Source of the DNA: Bacillus sp. SJS
GTDB taxonomy: Bacteria; Bacillota; Bacilli; Bacillales; Bacillaceae
Assembly: GCF_000732485.2 (NCBI RefSeq)
Contig: NZ_JAQV02000001.1
Location: 1 to 60,422, forward strand
Direction: 5' to 3'
DNA: 60,422 bases
Made by a program: the position numbers and the translations under genes. Positions 33,781 to 40,315 of this stretch are shown here, in pieces (the stretch's first letter is position 1; each line of letters starts with the position of its first letter). The notes under the pieces were generated by a model. That model worked only from the letters and a program-made list of their open reading frames with translations. It did not search any database and was not told the origin of the DNA.

Positions 33781-34037
33781 CGAGAGGACGTCGCGCCTCT
33801 CGGTCGGGGGCTCCACCGTCTTTCACGGAGGCCTGCACGATGCAGGTCAGTTCTGCGTTGCGGCAGGACGCCGCGCTCTTAGCAGAACCTCCTTACTAGA
33901 AGCGCCCTGCGCATTTCATGGTGTCCAGCTCCGGGCGCTAGCCGTTCGGCCGCTTCGCCCCCTCGGTCGAGGCAAAAAACGCCTCTCCGTCGGGGGCTCC
34001 ACCGTCTTTCACGGCTAAGCAAGCGCCCTCCGCATTT
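33781..34037 (+). repeat. Modular repeat array, locus 2
   Basis: Same modules and orientation as at 18331-19166. Order: B tail with stem CGAGAGG/CCTCTCG (33781-33812), long A (33813-33902), B (33903-33998), short a (33999-34023), B start (34024-34037). It again fills the gap between a terminator and the next gene (spoVT to yabM), and stops just before the yabM promoter. Confidence 0.9.
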
Positions 34038-34041
34038 CATG

Positions 34042-34050
34042 TGATATAAT
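34042..34050 (+). promoter_or_regulatory. Extended -10 promoter of yabM
   Basis: TGATATAAT, TGN plus perfect TATAAT. It lies five bases after the repeat, so any -35 contact would fall inside the repeat's last fragment. Confidence 0.6.
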
Positions 34051-34083
34051 ATCTTCGTCAGTGAATTTGGAAGGAGAATGGGG

Positions 34084-35688
34084 ATGGCTGTGCCGTCTAG
34101 AAAGAGCGTTATTTGGCAGGGGGCTTTCGTTTTGACGATTGCCGGTTTGCTTACAAAAATTATGAGTGCTGCCTATCGGGTGCCTTATCAAAATATTGTT
34201 GGAGATATTGGATTTTACATATATCAGCAGGTTTATCCGTTTTACGGGATTTCTATTATGCTTGCTACATCAGGGTTTCCGATTATCGTTTCAAAGCTGT
34301 TCGCTGAATATGGCGAGGGGCACAATCCTGCTGATTTAAGGAAAATTTGGAAAGTCAGCAGTTTATTTCTTGTGTTTACCGGTCTTTTATCATTTTCTCT
34401 TTTGTATGCCGGTTCCGGATGGATTGCGGGCATTATGGGAGATATGCATCTTAAACCGTTAATTGAAATTATTTCATTTTCATTTTTGCTCGTTCCTTTC
34501 GTATCCGTGCTAAGGGGCTATTTTCAAGGGATGCATCATATGTTTCCGACGGCTCTTTCCCAAGTAGTTGAACAGGCATTTCGTGTGGTGACAATTATAG
34601 GGGTTGCCTATATTTTGCTGAAAAATGGACGCAACTTTTATGAAGCAGGGCAAGGCGCGCTCTTTGGGTCTCTTACCGGAGGGGCTGCTGCTTTGATTGT
34701 TCTTGCTGTTTACTGGTTCCGCAGGGATCACAGAGAGTTAAATGGTCCTTTGATTCCTTCCGTAATTAAGACTTGGGATTTATTAAAAGACCTTATCCTG
34801 TTTACTTTTACCATATGTGTCAGCAGTCTTTTGCTGATTTTAATTCAGCTTGTTGACGCATTTCAGCTGTTTTCAATGCTGGTCAATAAAGGAATGGATC
34901 CGACTGCTGCTAAAACAGCTAAAGGAATCTATGACCGGGGCCAGCCTCTTATTCAGCTGGGAACTGTTGTCGCGACCTCCCTGTCATTGTCGCTTGTGCC
35001 CTTGATTTCCAGTGCGAAGCGCAGGAATGATGAGAAATTTATAAAAGATAAAATTAATTTATCGATTAAGGTTTGTTTGGCTGTTGGAGCGGGTGCTACA
35101 GCAGGGCTGATTGGGATCGTCGAGGAAACGAATATTATGCTTTTCCGTAACAACTATGGATCAGATATTTTAGGTATTTTGAGCTTGTCCATCCTGTTTA
35201 CATCTTTATCCATGACTATTGCAGCTATCCTTCAAGGTTTGAATCAGACCATTTATCCTGCTATATCCGTAATTGCAGGTGTCATCATAAAAATCACCTT
35301 AAACATTGTCCTGATCCCCCGTTACGAAGCGGATGGGGCCGCTGTTGCAACCGTCGCGGCGTTCTTCGTTGTTGCGGTGATGAATATATATTTTCTCAGA
35401 AAAAAACAGTACAAGCTTCATGAGTACAGAAGTATTATCAAGATTGTTTTCTCCGCTGTCCTCATGCTTGCCGTTTTGAGAGGCTACATGGCAGGGTTTG
35501 AGTGGGTGCTTGGGAGAAACAGGGCTCTTGCTTCTATTGAGGCCATAACGGCAGTCGCAGTTGGCGGCGCTGTCTATATGTTTGCTGTCATCAAATTAAA
35601 TGTTTTTAACAGCGACGAACTGGATATTGTTCCATTCGGCACAAAAATCCGGCTGTGGTCGCAGAAGAAAAGGGACGTGAAAAAATGA
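34084..35688 (+). CDS. yabM: MviN/MATE-like polysaccharide exporter family protein YabM
   Basis: 534-residue integral membrane protein with about 14 predicted transmembrane segments, of the MOP superfamily (SpoVB/YkvU/YabM branch). Relatives flip lipid-linked cell-wall or polysaccharide precursors; B. subtilis YabM (AmJ's non-homologous counterpart MurJ is YtgP) has no proven substrate. The start GFYIYQQVYPFYGISIM region is typical. ATG at 34084 is placed 7 bases after AAGGAG; ATG at 34078 is too close. Its stop overlaps the yabN start (ATGA). Confidence 0.9.
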   Translation: MAVPSRKSVIWQGAFVLTIAGLLTKIMSAAYRVPYQNIVGDIGFYIYQQVYPFYGISIMLATSGFPIIVSKLFAEYGEGHNPADLRKIWKVSSLFLVFTGLLSFSLLYAGSGWIAGIMGDMHLKPLIEIISFSFLLVPFVSVLRGYFQGMHHMFPTALSQVVEQAFRVVTIIGVAYILLKNGRNFYEAGQGALFGSLTGGAAALIVLAVYWFRRDHRELNGPLIPSVIKTWDLLKDLILFTFTICVSSLLLILIQLVDAFQLFSMLVNKGMDPTAAKTAKGIYDRGQPLIQLGTVVATSLSLSLVPLISSAKRRNDEKFIKDKINLSIKVCLAVGAGATAGLIGIVEETNIMLFRNNYGSDILGILSLSILFTSLSMTIAAILQGLNQTIYPAISVIAGVIIKITLNIVLIPRYEADGAAVATVAAFFVVAVMNIYFLRKKQYKLHEYRSIIKIVFSAVLMLAVLRGYMAGFEWVLGRNRALASIEAITAVAVGGAVYMFAVIKLNVFNSDELDIVPFGTKIRLWSQKKRDVKK

Positions 35689-37148
35689 ACACCATTCATA
35701 TAGCCGGACTTGGCGCTGGCGACATCAACCAGCTTCCGCTTGGGATCTACCGTCTTCTTCAATCCTCAAACCGGATTTATACAAGAACGATGGACCATCC
35801 TGTTCTGGAAGAACTGAAGAATGAAATCGCGATAGCCGGCTCGTTTGATGAAATGTACATGCAGCATTCGAGGTTCGAGGATGTATATGAAGAAATTGCT
35901 GAATTCCTGATCAAGGAGGCAGCTAGCGGAGATGTCGTTTATACGGTTCCCGGGCATCCGATGGTTGCTGAAAAAACGGTTCAAATTTTGCTTGAGGAAT
36001 CGAAGCGAAATTCATTCCAGGTACGTGTCGCAGGAGGACAGAGCTTTTTGGACGCGACGTTCGCATCGCTGAACATTGATCCAATTGACGGCTTTCAAAT
36101 GGTGGATGCTTTGACTTTGAAAAGGGGAGAATTGCAATTCACCCAGCATATCGTTTTATGTCAGGTATATGATCAGATGGTGGCGTCTGAGGTCAAGCTC
36201 ACTCTTATGGAAGAGCTGCCTTTTGATTATGAGGTATACATCGTTACAGCTGCAGGAAGCAGGCAGGAAGAAATTCTTAAAGTACCGCTATATGAACTGG
36301 ACCGGGTTTCCGCTGTCTCCAACCTTACGAGCCTGTATATTCCGCCTGTTCAGGATGAGAAGCTTCTTTATCACAGGTTCGATGCGTTCAGAGACATCAT
36401 TGCTTCGCTCCGCGGACCTGGAGGATGTCCCTGGGATCAGAAGCAGACCTTCCAATCGCTGAAAAAGTACTTGATTGAGGAGTGCTATGAGCTCCTCGAT
36501 GCGATTGAGTCTGAGGACATTGACCATATGATTGAGGAAATGGGAGACGTTCTTCTTCAAGTTGTCCTGCAGGCACAAATTGGTGAAGACGAAGGGCTGT
36601 TTTCCATCGATGAAGTTATCCGGTCAATCTCTGAAAAAATGGTGCGGAGGCACCCTCATGTCTTTGGCGACATCGAAGCAGATACGGCAGAAGAAGTGCT
36701 TGTAAACTGGGAAGAGATTAAGAAAGCGGAAGGGAAGACAGCTCCAGAATCATTGCTTGATTCCGTTCCTGGGGCTTTGCCAGCTCTTTCAAAGGCGTAT
36801 CAAATTCAGAAAAAGGCTGCGAAAGCAGGGTTTGACTGGGATAAGGCAGAAGATGCGTGGCTTAAGGTAAAGGAAGAGATCCTGGAGTTTGAAGAAGAGC
36901 TTAAACAAAATCCCGGTGAAGATGATAAAGCACTTCTCAAGGAGTTTGGGGATGTCTTATTTGCCCTGGTGAACATTGGACGATTCCTTCAAATTGAACC
37001 GGAAGAGGCGCTGTCCTCAACAAATCAAAAATTCACTTCTCGTTTTAAATATATAGAGAAGAAAGCGAAAGAAAATGGCGAAGTTCTAGAAGAGTTGACG
37101 CTTGAAAAAATGGACACCTACTGGGATGAAGCAAAAGGATTGGAATAG
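35685..37148 (+). CDS. yabN: YabN: tetrapyrrole methylase-like plus MazG nucleotide pyrophosphohydrolase
   Basis: 487-residue fusion. Residues 1-220 are a SAM-dependent tetrapyrrole-methylase-like domain (IHIAGLGAGDINQLPLG, VPGHPMVAE); residues about 240-480 are MazG, which hydrolyses nucleoside triphosphates to monophosphates. MazG metal ligands are in KKYLIEECYELLDAIE and IEEMGDVLLQVV. The role of the methylase half is unknown. ATG overlaps the yabM stop, and rqcP follows after 22 bases. Confidence 0.94.
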   Translation: MNTIHIAGLGAGDINQLPLGIYRLLQSSNRIYTRTMDHPVLEELKNEIAIAGSFDEMYMQHSRFEDVYEEIAEFLIKEAASGDVVYTVPGHPMVAEKTVQILLEESKRNSFQVRVAGGQSFLDATFASLNIDPIDGFQMVDALTLKRGELQFTQHIVLCQVYDQMVASEVKLTLMEELPFDYEVYIVTAAGSRQEEILKVPLYELDRVSAVSNLTSLYIPPVQDEKLLYHRFDAFRDIIASLRGPGGCPWDQKQTFQSLKKYLIEECYELLDAIESEDIDHMIEEMGDVLLQVVLQAQIGEDEGLFSIDEVIRSISEKMVRRHPHVFGDIEADTAEEVLVNWEEIKKAEGKTAPESLLDSVPGALPALSKAYQIQKKAAKAGFDWDKAEDAWLKVKEEILEFEEELKQNPGEDDKALLKEFGDVLFALVNIGRFLQIEPEEALSSTNQKFTSRFKYIEKKAKENGEVLEELTLEKMDTYWDEAKGLE

Positions 37149-37170
37149 ACAGAAAGAAGGGGTTATGAAC

Positions 37171-37434
37171 ATGAGACTAGATAAATTTCTGAAGGTATCC
37201 AGACTGATTAAACGCCGCACGCTGGCAAAGGAAGTTGCCGATCAGGGCCGTATTGAAATCAATGGAACACCCGCAAAAGCAAGCTCTAATGTAAAAGAAG
37301 GGGATGAAATGGTCATCCGCTTCGGCCAAAAGCGTGTAACGGTCCGCATCGACCATTTAAAAGAAACCACTAAAAAAGAAGATGCAGCAGAAATGTATAC
37401 GATTATTAAAGAAGAAAAACTGGGCGAGAACTGA
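37171..37434 (+). CDS. rqcP: Ribosome-associated quality control protein RqcP (YabO)
   Basis: 87-residue S4-domain (Hsp15-like) RNA-binding protein. In B. subtilis RqcP binds stalled 50S subunits and helps RqcH add C-terminal alanine tails. MRLDKFLKVSRLIKRRTLAKEVADQGRIEINGTP-type start is diagnostic (residues 1-34). ATG at 37171 is eight bases from AAGAAGGGG; ATG at 37165 is less well spaced. Confidence 0.95.
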   Translation: MRLDKFLKVSRLIKRRTLAKEVADQGRIEINGTPAKASSNVKEGDEMVIRFGQKRVTVRIDHLKETTKKEDAAEMYTIIKEEKLGEN

Positions 37435-37517
37435 ATCTGCTTGAAGGGGCTTGTTCTTTTTCTCCCGTTTTACTCATAGATATAAGCAAAACGATATGAG
37501 AAGCGGGGGTACAGAGG

Positions 37518-37823
37518 ATGAATTACTATCAGCAAAATCAGCCTCAGACAAATACAGTACCGGAAAACCATGATCTTGTCATGAAAGGCAGAAAACTCCT
37601 GGAGATTACAGGCGTTAAAGAAGTAGAAAGCTTTGATAACGAAGAGTTTCTGCTGGATACGGTTATGGGGGCGCTTGCGGTCCGCGGTGAAAATCTGCAG
37701 ATGCAAAATCTTGATGTGGACAAAGGAATTGTGTCCATTAAGGGCCGGATTCTGGACATTGTTTACCTGGACGAACAGCATGCGGAGAAAGCTAAAGGAT
37801 TCTTTAGCAAATTATTTAAATGA
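37518..37823 (+). CDS. yabP: Sporulation protein YabP
   Basis: 101-residue YabP/YqfC family protein. In B. subtilis yabP and yabQ are sigma-E genes; yabQ is needed for the cortex, and yabP has no strong phenotype. Core LLEITGVKEVESFDNEEFLLDTVMGALAVRGENL. No membrane segments. The binding site GCGGGGG lies in a possible hairpin (37462-37509). The stop overlaps the yabQ start. I did not find a convincing sigma-E promoter. Confidence 0.94.
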   Translation: MNYYQQNQPQTNTVPENHDLVMKGRKLLEITGVKEVESFDNEEFLLDTVMGALAVRGENLQMQNLDVDKGIVSIKGRILDIVYLDEQHAEKAKGFFSKLFK

Positions 37824-38455
37824 CGCTAACGGTTCAGTTTTATACCATGTTTGCCATGGCAGGAATGGGAGCATGGCTTGGAGCAGCCCTGGATACATAT
37901 AGAAGATTTCTAGTCCGTTCCAAAAGGGCAGGCTGGATTGTATTCTTCAATGATCTGGTATTTTGGCTGCTCCAAAGTGTTCTCTTTTTTTACGTGCTGC
38001 TTCTTGTAAATGAGGGGGAACTGAGAATTTATATGTTCCTCGCCATTTTATGCGGTTTTGCTGCTTATCAAAGCCTGCTAAAGGGTATATACCTGGCAGT
38101 CCTGAATTTTCTGATCCGATCCTTCCTCTTTATCTTTAAGCTTTTAATGGGTGTCGCACATTTTGTTCTGATAAAACCCATTAAGGGAATCATCACACTA
38201 TTTGCCGTTGTCATCACCGGTTTGCTGAATCTTTTTTGGAAAATATTAAAATGGGCGTTTCTTTTTATCTGGGGAGCCGTTAAAATCGTATTAGCACCTT
38301 TAAGATGGGCCATGCTGCTCATCTGGAACATGATGCCCGGTTTTTTGAAAACATTTTTTTCGCGAATCTTTTCAAAATTGGAAGGAATTGCGAATCAAGC
38401 CAAGAACTTATTGATTAGTGCGTGGAAATCGATTAAACGAATCACTGGAAAGTGA
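37820..38455 (+). CDS. yabQ: Spore cortex biosynthesis protein YabQ
   Basis: 211-residue membrane protein with about five hydrophobic segments in the first ~165 residues (for example AMAGMGAWLGAALDTY, VFWLLQSVLFFYVLLLV, IYMFLAILCGFAAY) and a basic tail. In B. subtilis it sits in the outer forespore membrane and is needed for cortex formation. ATG overlaps the yabP stop (ATGA), so expression is coupled. Confidence 0.93.
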   Translation: MTLTVQFYTMFAMAGMGAWLGAALDTYRRFLVRSKRAGWIVFFNDLVFWLLQSVLFFYVLLLVNEGELRIYMFLAILCGFAAYQSLLKGIYLAVLNFLIRSFLFIFKLLMGVAHFVLIKPIKGIITLFAVVITGLLNLFWKILKWAFLFIWGAVKIVLAPLRWAMLLIWNMMPGFLKTFFSRIFSKLEGIANQAKNLLISAWKSIKRITGK

Positions 38456-38467
38456 GGGAATGTATAA

Positions 38468-38842
38468 ATGTCAGCAGAAAAAAGCCATAAAGTAACGCAG
38501 CTTCAGTCCCAATATATGCAGCAGCAGGAGCGCAATGATCAAATTCTAAAGCGCAGAAAAAGAGGTCTTTTTCGCCGTTTAACCGTCTTTGGAGCCATCG
38601 TCGCTTTATTCGCGATTTTCATTATTACTGGAATGATCAATCAGTCAGCAGCCCTTTCAGAGCAAGCCGAGCAGAAGGACAAGCTAACGAGTGAGCTGAA
38701 GGATTTGAAAAAAGAACAAAGTATGCTTCAGGAGGAAATTGGCAAACTGAACGACGATGACTATATTGCAGAACTGGCGAGAAGGGATTATTTCCTCTCC
38801 GGAGAGAATGAAATTATTTTTAGTTCACCGGACAAAAAATAG
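38468..38842 (+). CDS. divIC: Cell division protein DivIC
   Basis: 124-residue bitopic membrane protein of the divisome, forming a complex with FtsL and DivIB. A short basic N-terminus (to about residue 35) is followed by one membrane span (LTVFGAIVALFAIFIITGMI), a coiled coil rich in E, K and L, and the conserved end DDDYIAELARRDYFLSGENE. Spacing and length match the family. Confidence 0.95.
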   Translation: MSAEKSHKVTQLQSQYMQQQERNDQILKRRKRGLFRRLTVFGAIVALFAIFIITGMINQSAALSEQAEQKDKLTSELKDLKKEQSMLQEEIGKLNDDDYIAELARRDYFLSGENEIIFSSPDKK

Positions 38843-38848
38843 CCTTTA

Positions 38849-38878
38849 TTGACACTATGATTTTGGTTTAGGTATAAT
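38849..38878 (+). promoter_or_regulatory. Sigma-A promoter of yabR
   Basis: TTGACA (38849-38854), 18-bp spacer, TATAAT (38873-38878). Confidence 0.82.
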
Positions 38879-38926
38879 TAAAGAAATGATGATTTTTTTA
38901 TCAGTTTAAGGAGGAGCATTTTTTTT

Positions 38927-39385
38927 ATGTCCATTGAAGTTGGCAGCAAGTTACAAGGTAAAGTAACTGGTATTACGAATTTCGGAGCTTTTGTTGAGCT
39001 ACCGGGAGGTTCCACGGGTCTAGTTCACATAAGCGAAGTAGCCGATAATTACGTGAAAGACATTAATGACCATCTTAAAGTTGGCGACATGGTTGAAGTA
39101 AAAGTCATCAACGTTGAAAAAGATGGAAAGATCGGTCTATCGATTAAGAAAGCAATCGACCGTCCAGATCGTCCTGAACGTCCTGAGCGTCCTCGTCAGG
39201 ATCGCCCGCGTACAGACCGGCCGCACCGAGGTGGCGGAGGCGGAGCAGGAAGAAACGAATTCCGTCCTAAAGAGAATTTTGAACAAAAAATGAGCCGCTT
39301 CCTTAAAGACAGTGAAGACCGGTTATCTTCTCTTAAAAGGAATACAGAATCAAAACGCGGCGGACGCGGAGCAAAAAGAGGCTAA
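38927..39385 (+). CDS. yabR: S1 RNA-binding domain protein YabR
   Basis: 152 residues. Residues 1-75 are an S1/OB domain (GSKLQGKVTGITNFGAFVEL, GLVHISEVADNYV, KDGKIGLSIKKA), followed by a low-complexity linker of R-P-E/D repeats and glycines (about 80-110) and a basic tail. It resembles polynucleotide phosphorylase-type S1 modules; the role in Bacillus is not defined. AAGGAGGAGC lies before the ATG. Confidence 0.93.
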   Translation: MSIEVGSKLQGKVTGITNFGAFVELPGGSTGLVHISEVADNYVKDINDHLKVGDMVEVKVINVEKDGKIGLSIKKAIDRPDRPERPERPRQDRPRTDRPHRGGGGGAGRNEFRPKENFEQKMSRFLKDSEDRLSSLKRNTESKRGGRGAKRG

Positions 39386-39405
39386 CTTGCTGCTGTCAAT
39401 ATAGA

Positions 39406-39433
39406 TAAAAACACTCCTTTGGGGTGTTTTTTT
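39406..39433 (+). terminator. Terminator after yabR
   Basis: AACACTCC / GGGGTGTT stem, three-base loop, T7. Confidence 0.9.
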
Positions 39434-39506
39434 GTTTTTTATTAGATGACTGAGCAGAAGATAACCCAGTCATTTAATGGTTTCTTGAAAAAAATTAAAT
39501 TTAGTA

Positions 39507-39535
39507 TTGACTCATAACCCAAAGCTTTGTATTAT
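39507..39535 (+). promoter_or_regulatory. Promoter of the tRNA-Met/tRNA-Glu pair
   Basis: TTGACT (39507-39512), 17-bp spacer, TATTAT (39530-39535), about 80 bases before the first tRNA. Confidence 0.72.
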
Positions 39536-39615
39536 AGAACTTGTGCTTCATAGGACAGCAAGCCTGTTTGAAAGAAGTACAGCCCGCACGGCCATGGCAG
39601 GTCGCGCATTTATAT

Positions 39616-39692
39616 GGCGGTGTAGCTCAGCTGGCTAGAGCGTACGGTTCATACCCGTGAGGTCGGGGGTTCGATCCCCTCCGCCGCTACCA
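39616..39692 (+). tRNA. tRNA-Met (CAT), elongator type
   Basis: 77-nt cloverleaf with acceptor GGCGGTG/CGCCGCT, anticodon CAT at 39650-39652, T loop GTTCGATC, and encoded CCA. The anticodon stem lacks the three G-C pairs of initiator tRNA and the first pair is G-U rather than a mismatch, so it is the elongator type. Confidence 0.93.
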
Positions 39693-39713
39693 ATTTTTAA
39701 AACAGAATTATGA

Positions 39714-39785
39714 GGCCCGTTGGTCAAGCGGTTAAGACACCGCCCTTTCACGGCGGTAACACGGGTTCGAATCCCGTACGGGTCA
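39714..39785 (+). tRNA. tRNA-Glu (TTC)
   Basis: 72-nt cloverleaf with acceptor GGCCCGT/ACGGGTC and anticodon TTC at 39747-39749. The bases after the discriminator A are TCA, so the CCA end is not encoded and must be added after RNase Z cleavage. It lies 21 bases after tRNA-Met. Confidence 0.94.
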
Positions 39786-39794
39786 TCAATCATT

Positions 39795-39823
39795 GAAAAA
39801 CTTCCATTAGGGAAGTTTTTTTG
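39795..39823 (+). terminator. Terminator after the tRNA pair
   Basis: AAAAACTTCC / GGGAAGTTTTT stem with a small loop, ending in T7. Confidence 0.9.
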
Positions 39824-40250
39824 TCTATATAAGAAAGTAATTTTTAAATTGCGTGGCGGCAGATTTTCGCTGCAGGATGCTCCAATCAGCATAACTCAAA
39901 ATTGTTCAAAGCACCTATATAATAAAAGCCTTCCAGAATCCCACACGTTGTCCCCGGGGCTTCAATCAGTCATTTCTTCTCAGCTGTACGCTTCTCTGCT
40001 TAATTTCTTCGTTTACCTCCTAATGCGATCTATTGATTTTGGGACCGGACCGCCGGACCAGAAGCTAAAATCAATAGGCAAATTAAACAAATTCAAAATT
40101 TATACCAAATAATTTTCAGTCTTTTCTACACGTTCATCGAAATGACGTCAGCAATCTTCTTTTTCTTTTGTAAATGCTGGGGGATTCGCTCTAAATCATG
40201 AAGGAGCAAGCTTAAACCGTCGAACGCTTTCTTGGTCAAGCACCCTTGTT
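39824..40250. other. Non-coding region upstream of spoIIE
   Basis: About 430 bases with no credible gene. It contains the hairpin at 40030-40077. A possible Spo0A-like box CGTCGAA is at 40218-40224. The rest shows nothing I can name. Confidence 0.6.
40030..40077. repeat. Orphan 11-bp inverted repeat
   Basis: CTATTGATTTT (40030-40040) and AAAATCAATAG (40067-40077) are perfect complements. The 26-base middle is GC-rich and contains CCGG-ACCG-CCGG, so the hairpin may be longer. There is no T-run after it on the plus strand. Confidence 0.75.
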
Positions 40251-40283
40251 TTGACAAAATCTATTTTTTCCGTCCGCTATAAT
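40251..40283 (+). promoter_or_regulatory. Spo0A-activated type promoter of spoIIE (21-bp spacer)
   Basis: TTGACA (40251-40256) and TATAAT (40278-40283), both perfect but 21 bp apart. In B. subtilis spoIIE and spoIIG have this unusual spacing and need Spo0A~P. TGACAAA at 40252-40258 and CGTCGAA at 40218-40224 are each one base from TGNCGAA. Confidence 0.85.
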
Positions 40284-40315
40284 TACCTCAACAAACCGAT
40301 TTGGGGGTATGTATA

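Noticed and set aside
39635-39892. 85-residue minus-strand frame over the two tRNAs
   Set aside because: Its protein contains the familiar antisense-tRNA strings (for example YGIRTRV and GGDRTPDL) that recur in databases as false genes.
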